DNA of 64,000 bases from assembly GCF_000150275.1 (NCBI RefSeq), contig NW_002060944.1:4971080-5035079 (forward strand). Direction: 5' to 3'. Under the pieces are notes generated by a model, which saw only the letters and a list, made by a program, of their open reading frames with translations, was not told the DNA's origin and did not search any database. A program made the position numbers and the translations under genes. Positions within the stretch are counted from its first letter, which is position 1; every line of letters starts with the position of its first letter. The DNA is from Trichoplax adhaerens (lineage: Eukaryota > Placozoa > Uniplacotomia > Trichoplacea > Trichoplacidae). This document shows, piece by piece, positions 25,901 to 39,200 of the stretch.

Positions 25901-28150
25901 AATAGAAAAAAAAAGTAGTTTACGAGCAACGGCATCCGATTAAGAAATCATTCTATGAGGGGAATTCTACACTATACCATTTTCAAGTCAGTATCTACAT
26001 CAAATGTTATACCGCATCGTAGAATAATTTTCAATATTACGACATGTACCGTAATTATTTTCCGCGGTATATTCAGGCCTAGCATGTGTTTAAAGAGCGC
26101 TGAAACAGGTAAAATCATTACATTTGACCTCATAATCCAAAAAATAGCCTAAAAATTGACAGCATTTGTAAATAATTACACATAATAACTTATAGCAAAT
26201 CCAAAGCGCTGAATGTTCATACCATAGAGATAAATAAAAATGGACCTGAGTTGCTTCTATGATTCACGTAGAATGTTGTAATATCTTAAATAAAAACGAG
26301 CGCAATACCATTCATTTCCGCCATATTTCCTACACAAAATGCTGTTGTACTCTTAAGGTTACAAATTTTCCAAGCGATTTTATTTTATGGTACCGTTAGG
26401 ATGCAAGCATAGGCAGTTATTGAGGGCCAACGTCGATTTACCCGATAGCAAAGTGATATTGGTGTACAAATATTTAACAGAAAAAAAGTTGCATCTCGTA
26501 GCACTTCATCACCAACGTTATATAAAGTCAATTCTGTACTGTAGTATAGCATTCCTTAGTCTGCAACATATATTCGAAATCTTTACATGACCTCGTAAAA
26601 TAATACCAGTATATTTTAAGTAATTTCTTATTACCTAACGGTAGCGGAAATTAGCAAATAATTTACGCCGAGTTTGTTTATTGCAATACAATAGGAGTAA
26701 ATAATAACAATCGAAAATGATGATTAATCTCAAAGTCCAGTATGCCATAATATCCTAAATGAAGACAATTTTATCACACTTGCAATAAACTTGGGATTAT
26801 AAATTTTCCTATCGACAAGAAAATGGTTTTCTTTTCGGGAAATTTATATTGTTACTGCTTTACCCTAGCGTTAAGGTGCAAACACCGCCGGTAAATTAAG
26901 CCAATACTTCTAGATAAAACATAACATATACATACACAAAAAGTAAACGCTATAAATAACTTTTACATTACCTCACAGCCCTAATAACAACAACGACTAG
27001 AATTGATAGCAAATTGTTTCAAGCTCATTCTTTGTGAATGAGGTTCACATTATTAATATCGCAAAATTATCAGTAAGGTGCTGGGCAATGAGCTAGACAA
27101 TAATAATTGCAATAGAATCAAACGGGATGATGAAGCATCTACTGCTAGCAGTATGGCATAATATCTCCTCCCCCAAAAGACAATCTACCCGCAATTAAAT
27201 ATTAAGTGCACAGTACGCTATGATATCACATATTTAAAAATTAGGACTGCCGTACTCCGTTAACCTACTCGTAATTGTATTACTCATCCGAATCAAGGGC
27301 CACTAGATACTTTATATTATATCGTATGGGGCCATAATGGGGCTACTGTTGCATAGAGATACACTCGGCACTGTACTTGTAGAATATCTTTTACATGAAA
27401 TAATACGACTCGTTGCTTTCCCTTGCTATCATAGGACACTGAATGTTCATTTTATATCATCTAATAACTCAAGCAAAGACAGAAATTCGCATTAGATAAA
27501 ATCAATCGGTGCTAATCCATGTAAAGTTATATTGATCAATGATAACAATCTAATAGTCATGATTAAGTATGCCGTACTTGATAATGTCTGAAATAAAAAT
27601 AATCTAAAATCAATTTCAATACCACCAATTTTCCCATATTGAGCTACAAATTTTCTCTGGTTATAAGCCTTAACAAAGTAAAACTGATTCTATTTTACTG
27701 GTATGGTAAGATATTAATACTGGTGGCAACTTTTTATGGGTAATATCGATGTCGCATGTGATAATGACCTTAAATGGCGATAATTCAAAATCAGTAAGTT
27801 ATATTACCACCATCTTTTGGTACATCTAGTTGCAATATCCTGTTGATCACAGCTTTAACAATATGAAATTGATTTTATTTTACTGTGATATTGCGATGCA
27901 AACGCTAGTGGCAAAAAAAAACACTTTGTAAGGTTAGTACAAATTCGTCCCATCAAAAATTAACATTTATGACTAGAAAATGACTGAAAAATAACTTTTC
28001 TTATACAACAGCTTAAGCTTGCATAGCACCCAAATCACCCAAACTAACAAGGATCAACTTCAATTTATATGAGATCGATTCTATTTTCAATGACATTTTA
28101 TTAAACCAGTTTGCTTTCTAGTTATCACGCTATTAGCTTATCGATTAACT
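25900..28150. repeat. Diverged repeat family, units about 150-200 bases
   Basis: Recurring landmarks: GTATG(C)CATAATATC(C)T near 26738, 27151 and 27567; ATTTTATTTTAC/TGGTA(C/T) near 26376, 27691 and 27873; and GATGCAAAC(A/G)C(T/C)(A/G)GTGGCAA near 26873-26895, 27715 and 27894. They recur in the same order with gaps. No long frame runs through the block. It looks like an old tandem array or dispersed-element remnant. Exact period not determined. Confidence 0.4.
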
Positions 28151-28672
28151 TTTCTATGTCTCATCAATCTTCAAGTCATTAGAAGTTCTAATTTACTACA
28201 TAATAGCCTGTAGATTAATACAAGCCGTTAAATGCGTCAATTGTGTTAAAATATTAAACTTAATCATAGGATGTTGTTAAAAAGGGCTAATAAATTAAAC
28301 TGATCAAGCTATGAATTCACATAGGAGCGAATGAGAATTAACATTTGGCTAAAATGACTTTGATATAATGTCATTTCTGCAATCCTACTACACTCTAATA
28401 CTATACAGTATAAGAAATATATAATGTAATCAATCTTACGATTCTGTGATATAGCAGCAGTCAAAGATACATTTAATTGGCATATTCCACTTAAGATATT
28501 TTGTGTAATGTTAAAACAAGCTCGCAGTACGATGGTGTAAATGGACATTGTTTAGAGTAGAAATGCCCTTTCTTAGATTATATGAAGTAACCAAAATTAA
28601 ACTTTCATCATATCTTCAGAGAAAAATGTCTACCAATAAATTTATGCGCTGTACTGTATTATTCAATCATTT

Positions 28673-30933
28673 TCAAGACTGTAATAAATCCAAGATAGAT
28701 CTCATTATGGTTAAAGACGTTTCCTGGTATCGCCTTTCATCTTGATATCTCGTCTCTTCCCTCATTTGACGATAATTTTGAAGTTCAATTTCAAACTTCA
28801 ACCTTCTTTCTTCTTGCTCATAGAACTTACCTTGTATTTGCACTATTTCATGAAGATATTCCCCATACAGATTAATAGATTCATCCCTGAATGCTTCCTG
28901 GAAGGCATTCCTGTCTGTAAGAAGAATGACAGTATATACTTTGAGACATTTCTTATGTCATAATCATTGATACCTACTACTACAATTTGCAAGTAGCTAA
29001 TATTGTATAAACTTTGCGTAATGATTTTCATTTCAAAGCTTTTCTTATTAATATATTATAGTCTTGGGAAATAATAAACGACTAACTTCATAATCGTATA
29101 TATCTTTATACAGACCTGCTGAGTAGCTTTCTTCCGGCATAAAGTTTTTTGTTGTCGTTGTTATTCGTTGTGTAGATGTTGGAGATGTTTCAGAGCATAA
29201 ATCGCGGTTTAGATGACTATAGTTCATTTTTTCATTAGCAATGTAGCATTCTTGTTGGATATCATCTGTATCCTCTTGAATATCCAAGATAATATGACTT
29301 AAAAACTACCTATGAGGGACTAATTTTACATAGTGTTATCCCTACAAGAGTTAGCTTTCATTATATTTTATTTTCAGGTAGCAATCTAAATTGTTTTATA
29401 ATTGTAGATACTTCTTAACTGTTCTTAACGTCTATTAGCTATTCTACTTATGATACTACAATCATAATTCAGCATTTCTATCGCTAACCTATTTGTTCCG
29501 TAAGTATTGGAATTTCATATTCTTGATTATTGAAAACGGTTGTTGGTGAATCTTGGAAAGAATCTTTTAGCATCTCCCGCTCATTTTCCAAAGTATGGTC
29601 ATTCTCTTGTTGTAAATTTGTTGAATTTGTGCATCGAAAACTGCTAAAGCTTGATTTTGAAGAATCACCAATAAATTCATGAATCGAATTTGAATCACTC
29701 GTAGAGTTGTTAACTTCTTTTAGCAAATTTGTAGAATTTTCATATTCTAAAAGATTTAATGCTATCCTCTGTTTGGTGTTTGTCGTTAAATCGTTGGCCA
29801 TCGATACTGTCTCAACTGGTAAACTTTCGGAAGAGTCTACTCCCTTTCGCTTAGTACTACGTTTTCTCAATACCATAGAAGATCTTACTGTAGTTGGAGA
29901 TGATTTCTTTCCAGTTTTAGAGAGAATTTGTAAAGGTCTTGTTAAATTTTTCCGTAATGGTGTTGGTCCCATCAGCCTATCCAATTCTTAGAAATATTTG
30001 CAATATGTAACCAGACTGTCGCTTCGTTCTATGTATTACACACAATTAACGTATTAATATCTCGTATAGGAAATATTATGAACATTTAAACAACCGTATG
30101 AGGTAATTTCCTATATCGTGAACCTCTGCTGTCAACGCAATTTAACTACCTTATTATTACATTCCGAATGTTGATAATCTTAGCACAAATGACCTATGTT
30201 TAATCTCACGGTCATAAATCAATCGAAGTAAAAGATTTTCTTGATACCTCTGGTATAATTCAGTACAATATCGTTTGTAATCAATCACCTAAAAGTTTTC
30301 CGATTGGCTGCTTATATCGGAATGCGGCTTCCGAATACCGTTCTGTTAATATACCTTTGTCGTAGTCCTGCAATAATGAATTCATGAACTAAAGCATTAT
30401 GCATAGACGTAGCCAGTTTAGCTTATACTTTTCATAACCCCATACGTTAATAAGTTTCCGCACGACTTCAGTTAACTCGGGGCATTAGCTCGGTTATTTA
30501 CTTTTAAATCCATTATCAAAATAAGTGAGATAGGTAAATTTATAAAGTCAATTAAACGGTATGTGCAAACAAGCAAAAACTGGGCCGAAATGATCATTGA
30601 AATTATTCTTTCGAATTTATGAATATTTGAGATGCGATAACTTGTATCTTTCATTAATTAATAGCCTATGAAAGACGAGAATCTGGAGGATTCTGCTGAT
30701 GTATAACGGAAAATAATGTGAAAAGAAAAAAGATGCTGCTATATATATTAAGTTGCATAATAGCTAAATCGTTATTTAAAGTAGTGTGACAACATTCACA
30801 TTATCTCGTATATTAGCTTGCACAGTACTGTATTGGCTTTAGCGCTTGCTGTAATTTGATTTGTAAGTGGCAATCGCTATATAAGATTCGAATCTCAATT
30901 TTAAAATCAACTTACTTTTCCAATGTAAGACAT
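28673..30933 (-). CDS. Unrecognised nuclear-type protein with C-terminal coiled coil
   Basis: Five exons: 30916-30933, 30289-30367, 29489-29986, 29116-29274 and 28673-28914. They give 996 bases and 331 residues, with all phases consistent. It starts MSYIGKDYDKGILTERYSE. The second exon (AAFRYKQPIGKLL) is helical in character. The long third exon is Ser/Thr/Asn-rich and carries a basic cluster, RKRSTKRKG, a plausible nuclear signal. The last exon is charged and helical (YGEYLHEIVQIQ, then RRLKFEIELQNYR, REETRYQDERRYQET, RSILDLLQS) and should form a coiled coil. I recognise no family. The acceptor of exon 4 (29274) was picked for phase and is the weakest edge; an in-frame upstream exon before 30933 is possible. 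No function is proposed. Confidence 0.65.
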
Positions 30934-33242
30934 AACGTTATTATCTAATTTAGTATAATACATATGCATGAATACGCATATTATTGCATACTAGTTTTTA
31001 GCTACTGTTTACCTTACTAAAGATATGGCCTTTAAAATACTATTGCTAACCGTAAACGAAAAGAAGTATTAAATTAATGAGGTCTCGGACTCACGGCACT
31101 GCTATCTGTCGGGTTCTCGCATAAGCAGGTCAGTCTGAATATCGAACTGTTTGTCTATTTCTCTACTAATTACTCGTATAGCAGTTTCTCGGTAATCGGC
31201 GATTAACATGCAGTATATCTTGCCTAAAACTATAGGCGTGAAAGCAATTTACACTAAGAGGAATCATTTAAGGATTGCATGCCCTAATTAGGATTTTCTT
31301 CTCTAATTACGTAGATTTTGTGAAATTGCTCATAGTGCTTTGCACCGTAATAGTTAACCTTCATGCTATAATTTAACCCCATTATGCTAGGGCTTTTTCG
31401 TAGTCAATCATTATCGTATACGGTATGAGCTAATGAACACTGCTTACGTATGACCGTATGAACATATAAGAAAGATGAGTTAATTTGACGGTTAACCTTA
31501 TTATCATGTTTTATTCCATGAGATGAAACCTTACAGTTCCAGTGATACTTTCTGTAACCCTATGTTTGCAATTTACTAAAATCATGCAAAAGAGCTAATT
31601 AGAATAAAAACATTTGAAGAATGTAGATTTGTCGCACAAACGCCATTTTTGGCTCACAAGCAGTGAAGGATAAGAATGACTTAAAAACACTACAATTTTA
31701 TATGATTATAATTATTTATAATCTTTAATTTGGAAGATAATATTCAATCCAGTCAGATTATTATAAAGCCAATCGAAATGCTGAAATTTAGTATGGCAAC
31801 ATTTATTGGTTTAACGTTTTAATAAGTGAAAAATTTGTAATTGAACTTGTGCTTAATTATGATTAATAAGAAGGGAATTCACTATCTTCAACATATATTA
31901 CTGTTGCCAATCATTATTATAAGGGAATATTATTTTAGCACGGCTACATTCCATTAAAAACTGCTTACATGACAATACTTATTTTACCCAAAATACTAAC
32001 ATCATCAAAGAGCTACTTTAAAACAGTTATTCCTATAGTTACGATAGGTCACCAGTAAACAACTTAATTAACAGATAGAAGCTAATTCATAATTATAAGA
32101 CTAACTATACGAGCGCATTAAATGATATACCACTCAATTACGCAAAAAACACACCGAAGCAAATTATTTAAGAGATTAAACAGCAAAGGGGAAGATTAGC
32201 GTGAAATCTATCTGTTTGTTACTGGTTAGATTAACGGACTAGTATTCCAAATAAGAATCTATTAAAGTGCTTCACTAAGTTATCCTTTCTGCCCAAGCCA
32301 AAACAACATCCTAACAGAAAAGAAACGGTAAATATTTTCAGGTAATTTTAAAGGATATTAGGAACTTATACAGTACGTTATCATACATTAATGAACAGAT
32401 CAATTGAAAATCTATGTTTAAAAATAAATTTACTTTGGAGTAAAATCGTAAAGAATACGCCTGTTACGTATTACATGTTTTAGTATTAAAAGAGGTCGTA
32501 AAATATGACTGCCATTGGATTAAATGATACCGCTTCTTGCGATTAAAATCAATTTAGTAAACCTCTAAAACTCCAGATACAGTATTGTAACAAGGGACAC
32601 CTACAACAGCAGTCATGACATAAAAATTGCACAGTCCTGTAACGTAACTTAGTATTGGATTGTAGATTATTAGCCATTTTCAGTATGAAATACGGTATAG
32701 TAGCTTTCAACACTTATCATAAGCCTTTTTTAGTAGCCTGTAGCCATAGATTGTAATTGAAGATTCTATGTTAGAATACAGGTGACTATATGCTGTACTG
32801 TACAGTAGGGTGTTAGGTCACTATAGATTCTAGAGACAAAAATAGATATGTAACTCATATACTAGGATATGGTTGGTTCATCGTACTTTGGCTGGTAAAA
32901 ATAATGTCTACGTAAATACTGCAGCAGTTACCATATTAGATTATATAGATAGTCCGCTGTTAAACGTTGTTACTAATAATAATCTGAATAACTGTAAAAT
33001 AAGGTAGAATGTTGCTATGCAGATTATAGCTGTCAATGCTACGAAGAGTATTCAAGTAGGCAACTTTAGCTTATTCAGTACTTCTGTCTAAAAGTCTTTC
33101 TAGTAATTGTATCCAGATAGAATAGAGCTTAGCGTAGATTAATTATCTTTGCGTAAAGATCTAATAATTTTCTACAAATTTTGAAATTTCTTAATCGGTT
33201 TTATCACATGTCCTAACTTGCAATATCAAATAGATCACTTAC
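30934..33242. other. Interval between the coiled-coil gene and the micro-exon gene
   Basis: 2.3 kb with no long frame. If the donor at 33242 is used, the 3' UTR exon(s) of the micro-exon gene should lie here. Candidate small acceptor/donor pairs on the minus strand include 31970-31978, 31999-32010 and 31312-31338, but none is strong enough to call. Confidence 0.4.
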
Positions 33243-33289
33243 ATTCCCTTGTATGAAAGCGGTTCCCACACCTGTTGTCGTGTCAGTTA
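33243..33289 (-). CDS. Last coding exon of the micro-exon gene
   Basis: A 47-base exon with the best acceptor of the gene (CTTTTTCTTCCTCAG) and a strong donor, GTAAGTGATC. Read in phase 2, its first seven bases finish an Asn codon, add Asn and stop (TGA 33283-33285). In phase 0 it would stop at once (TAA), and in phase 1 it is open throughout. The donor means that at least one more exon, probably 3' UTR, follows below 33242. The stop lies 40 bases before that junction, too close to trigger decay by the usual 50-base rule. Confidence 0.65.
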
Positions 33290-36200
33290 CTGAGGAAGAA
33301 AAAGATATGACCATTACATTCTATTTACATGGCTTTTTAGTAGATTGCTCGTGTATTTATAATCTCGATAATACTAATACTAATCGAATCATTTTATTTC
33401 ACTACGATAAATTAGTACATATCCAAGAAGCGTAAGTAAATGAAGTTTAAGGCCAAACAAATCGCCTAAATCTTCACTTGTACGGTAGTACTTTAGACAG
33501 GAACAAATCTATTCAAAGTGCGTTATTATAGCTTACTTGCTGAACGAATTTTGATGACGATTATAATAAATATCCGAGTAGAAAAGAAAGCAAATTTTAG
33601 TAATACTGTACATAAGGCTTGCAATCTTATATAACTAGTAGTTCCGTCGACAAATTTAAATTTTAAGCAGTTAATAATCCAATAAATAATAGATCAATAA
33701 GAAAATTTTCAGTTTTTGAAATTAAGGAATACAAATTTTATCGACATAAACGTTATTTCTAGTTACACTTACCTGCTGTAATATTTTCAACATTAGGACG
33801 TTATCGGAAAAGGAAAAAAAATCATAACGAATGTTAGATTAAGGAATATTCTATAATTTACTTTTGACTGGTCAACGTCGGACCTTTTCAATACTGTATT
33901 AAGTGCATAATATGATTCAACTCACTATCTCTGTTGTAACATTGTGTGCTTTCATTGGCGCTTTTCCTTTCATAGGGGGTTGTCCTTTCATAGGTGTTGG
34001 GCTTCGTCCAACTGAGGGTGATAAACGAAAGCAAAATTAATTAGTTCCATATTGAAAAACTGGTTTACACAATTACCTTTAGAGTATAAATTGAAAGATT
34101 TATTAATATGAGTTTTGTGTAATATTTATGACCATTCCGACTCGAGTTTGTAATATGATGATATAATTATATTATTCCCTATGATATAGAAGGTACCGGT
34201 ACTGAAGCCATTCGTCTTTATATTATTACAACTAATTGCTAGAATAGCTATTGCCGGTAATTGCAGTATAATAGTTTTGATAGTCAGTACCTTTAGGTTA
34301 TTGTCACATAACATACAAAACAACTATCACAATTGAATTTAGCTAGCAATGTTTTTGTATACTGCTGATATGCAGATATTACACAGTGGTATCCTACGAT
34401 GTAGTCACCGTTAATCTTATAAATCAAGACAAATTGTAATCCTCTAGAAAACTACTATAATCCCAAATAATCTGTAGAGAAAACTTATTGATGAAAACAA
34501 GAGCGCAAAGCATAGCATAAATATCAATATTTACCCGCTATTGTGCAATAAGGTTGCAGTAGCCATGAAAAGAGTGAAGAATAACATAATTAGTAATTCC
34601 TTATTGCAAAATGATAAAATTTTTTCCGATATGTTATATAACTAATTCTAATCTATAAGTATTTAATATTTGATGATAGCAATGATATCACTGATCAATT
34701 ACAAATATATCAAGTGCAAAGCATCATCTATTAATACTAACGTAACCATCGATATATTTAATTGGTGCATGTTCTACGATTACATCATCAATATCGCATT
34801 TAACTTTGATGATCTAAATATATAATTGCATTACTAGTCCACGGCATTTGATTAAATTGATGCTTTCTACGAATAGGTTAGGGGTAGTAATGTAATGAAT
34901 TACTCAAATATGCAGTGTCTTTATACATGCATATTAGTGATCTCATTTAACTAGTTACATTATGAGTACTCACAATCTGGGTTCCAGGAATTGAAATTTA
35001 TTTGAGTGATGATTTGAAATTAGAAAATTTAACAACTTGTAAGAATGAGACTTTACGTTTCCAAGACTTAACGTAACATTAAGACTGCTACTATACATTG
35101 CTGTTGCTGGTACATGTTATTACATGATTACTAGGTACTTTATTCAGCTAGTAATAGTAACAAAGTATACCATAAACGCATAGCCTATGTTACTTACTTC
35201 CTATATTATTGTAAATTCGCAGTGCGATAAAATTATCGACAAAAACCAATTCCAAGGTCGTCCGAAAATCACCATGTGAGGGGAAAAAATTGGGAGTATG
35301 TCATAAAAGTATTATAACAACTATGAAATCTATGCTACTATGCTAGCTATTGAGATAACAGAGTATGATCATTATATTAGAGTAGGCATGAAATTATAAA
35401 AATAAAATCGCAAATAACTTTAACATCGTTTCACAGCTGTGCCTATTTGACGTACGATTAAGTAAAATTAAGACTAACAATTATGGAATTAAGTTCAAGA
35501 TTACTACCTTACTAATGTCATAGTCACTCATGAAATGATTTATCCTACTAAGGTTATACAATACTGTACCATTACGCGTATTTCTCGATGGGCGCCGAGA
35601 TAAATACAGTAGATAGATTTTAATCGTGTATTGTTGATGGTAATACCTTCATACAATACAGCAGTCTCTACACTACTATAAATAAGATTACCATTCATTG
35701 CCGAATGATTACTTATACTATTCCGTATGTAAAAGATATTATCTAAATCAAAATAGTTATTGACATAGATTATGTAAGAGATATCATTACTACTTTGTAT
35801 TAACTGAAAATTTACAACCGCTTTCATTTCTTGATATATTATCCAGCGACATTACAACGAAGAAATATAATCGTTATTTTTTAAGTGACTAGACATCTAC
35901 GTTACTTACCGGCTGCCATATCGTCGAAGGATGCGTGAAGTAATTAGCGAGAACGGATAAAAATTTAATACAACCAGTACTAACAGTTAGCAACAATTTG
36001 CTATAAAAGCACAAACATAGAACTACTATATGTAAATCTACATAAGTACTGCCGTTAAATATTCTAAGCACTCATAAACTGCAGTATATAGACTATCCTA
36101 AATAGTATGCTTGTTTTTATAAATAACCTAATTCTCATTGGCGAACTATTGCTATCATTACCAAATTTAAAATTAACTTGATTGGTATTATCATGTACGT

Positions 36201-39200
36201 AATGCTGTACATAACTATCTACATAATACTTGAACATTATCACTATATTGGTCGTGGCTATAGCATAAGATTTAGAATGCAACGCTCCAACCATCTATAA
36301 TAACTGTAGCATTTTAATAAGTCAAATGACCGACTTTCTTTTACACTCTGATATCAAAAAGTCGAATACTGTATACTTTTTACTAAACTCAGGCAAATAC
36401 AATGTACTATGCAAGACCTAGTATAACTTCTTTACTAGATGCATCATAACGATTATCACGTACAATTTTACAACCATTTTACTTACCACCTTTAATTAGC
36501 ATTCATTCATGTTTAATTATCGAAACAGATAAATATAAAAATGATGAAAGAAGCAATTTTTAGTATACAAATACAACAATCATTTGACTAATAATGACAT
36601 ATTAAGATTGACATATTTCAACCACTAACTCTATTCTAACGTAGACAACCAATTTGCTATTAACATATCTAATACAAATTTGCCTTTAGGTTATAATAAT
36701 AACTTTGCATACTCCACGAAATTAAATAAAATAGTAAATCTTAAGACTGATCACATTTGTAATAATAGTAGATAAATCAGCTTACTTACTTTCTAGATTT
36801 TATTCGATAAGCACATACGAGGATTGAGAATTAATATGGAAGAAAATGAGTTAAACCGACAAAATCAGAATACAAAAGCTTCCTTATATTGAAAGAACTG
36901 AATAATTCACTCTTAAGTAAATAATGTCGTCTAACATATATATATATAATTTGTAGTAGTATCCTGACCAAAATTGGTGTAAAATTTTCTATTATACTTA
37001 CGCCCTATATCGTACGTCAAAAGCCAAATACATTTAGATTTGAGGAATGCGGAATATGCAAATGCAAAATTTCCAGTTATTTAGTACAAAGTAAGTAAGC
37101 TATTATCCTTTATTTTTTACAGGTATATCGCCATATAATATTGCTGTTATAGTAAATATTCCGTCAAAATTTACTCATTATCAATTAATAGAATTTTTAA
37201 ATTAATGTTATGTAACATTCATTTTTATTACAAACGCTATAGTTCAGTAAAAAAAAGTGCTGTAATACTATAGTCTACTGTAGATTAATTCATTGGATAT
37301 ATACGTACCATCTATCGGTTTTATTCGCAACAGAGCCGAGAAAGTTGAAAGAAAACAATAGAAAACAAGATTGTAACCATTACTTCAATTTTGAGATTCA
37401 CTGCAGAGCAGTGGTATGTAAAGATTTATACAGTCACTAATTTATAGCAATCGCTAGCCATCGTAAGAGTACTTTATAAAGAATAGTTAATCGAAATGGA
37501 ATTAAAAATTAAATCCTTTAAAGCTTTAATTATTTGCTACATCATATAAGTGTCATCTGCGCATATATCCGATTAAACTATAACAAAAAATTCAAAATAT
37601 TTTTTCGGTAGCTGTAAGTTAGCTTGAACAGTCATAAACGTTTTCAAACTTACAATCTATTGGTAGATTGATCGTGTAATTTTCACGGCAGGATTGGAGA
37701 AAGAGTGTAACGAAAGTATAAATCAAAAATAGGCGAAGTGGTTAGGATATGAATATAACTCCTTCTCGGGTCACACAACCTCCTCTTATGGTATCTAATT
37801 TGCTAATAATATTTCAGCTCAGACAATATAGTATTTAATGGATAGTTACAGTATATCATATTATACCACTCCGCTGGCGTATTGTTCACATAATACATCA
37901 AAATTTATTATTTCCAACACTAATGACACGAAGCTGACAAAAATAAAGACTACATGTGGCATGTAAGAGATGACCTTGCGTAGATTTACGAGAGACAATT
38001 TATAACCAATCTCACTAAACACATCTCTAGTGCTACGTTATCGTAACATGATAATTCGTATGTATAGGTAGGTGTTACGAAGCCTCTGAGTCATTTCATG
38101 TAAGACGATTCTATCAACCATGCTCTACCAATGTAGGCTAGATTATATTCCATTATTAAGATCGATCCTTCGATGACTATTCTACCTACTTTCTATAAAA
38201 TATCATTTAATAAAAAATCAGTAACAATTAGTACTATCAAAACTAATAAAACAATAACTTTAAACGAGATTAGGGTGAAGTTCTAGTACCTGTATATAAT
38301 AACTATCAAGGACTTCTAAAAGTCCTCTTGAACTTATATACAGTATGACATAGTACACACTGTGATATGTAAATGTACATAATATGCAATGATGAAAACT
38401 GCCTAAATATCAATTTTTTACTTTAATGAACAAAAGCTTCAATAATCTACCACTGATAACGTATATTCTGTCAACGTCAATATAAGCTTACTTCCTAAAG
38501 AATTGCGTCCAATGCCACCACGATTGCAATATTGCAATATTACGAAAATAAGAGCTCAAGATCAGTATACATTACTTAGGCCATAACATTGAAAATTGTA
38601 AATACAATAAATTTACTATTACGAACTTTGTACAACAATACAATCAAAGTGATTTTGTAGCTACAGAAGCTTCATTTTATATTGATTTGCCTTAATTATG
38701 TTAATTAAAAAAGACATAATGAATCTGAAGTGTCTATTACACAAGATTACAGCATAGCTAGTCAGATATAGATTGACTGCTAATATCCTTTCAACCAGTC
38801 ATCAAACTATAGTTTTTGGCTATATAAATTATATAATATTTCGAAAGAATAACAGTAAATCATATAGTAATTAATTACTTACTTCCTAGAATTTCCAAAG
38901 GTGACGTTATTTATTAAAAGGGAATAAAAAAAGCATTCTGTTAGCTTGTATAGCAGTTAACGGATAAATCTTAAATAAGAATAGAATTACATATAATTTT
39001 GCAATCCTATCTAGATTAAGTTTGCTTATTACAGTATGCTATGCATCATAAAACAATAAAAATAAATCATAAATTACAATATTTTACAAAAGAGGTATTA
39101 GACGTCTATTATACAGTATTTAATCGTACAAGTACATTACAAGGTATCGCAGGAAGAAGTATAGAGGTTAATCAAATTGATGTTACGTATCCCATTGCAG

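Noticed and set aside
31040-31340. Minus-strand candidate exons, including a 27-base unit reading HYEQFHKIY and a 40-base unit ending before GTGAGTCC
   Set aside because: The phases do not join to each other or to the coiled-coil gene, so they could not be placed in a model.
33253-33435. Plus-strand frame MKAVPTPVVVSVTEEEKD
   Set aside because: It overlaps the strong acceptor, exon and donor of the micro-exon gene on the other strand and has no supporting exons.
34060-34085. AAAG/GTAATT with zero bases between, a possible recursive splice point
   Set aside because: A single match to a short motif; expected by chance in AT-rich DNA.
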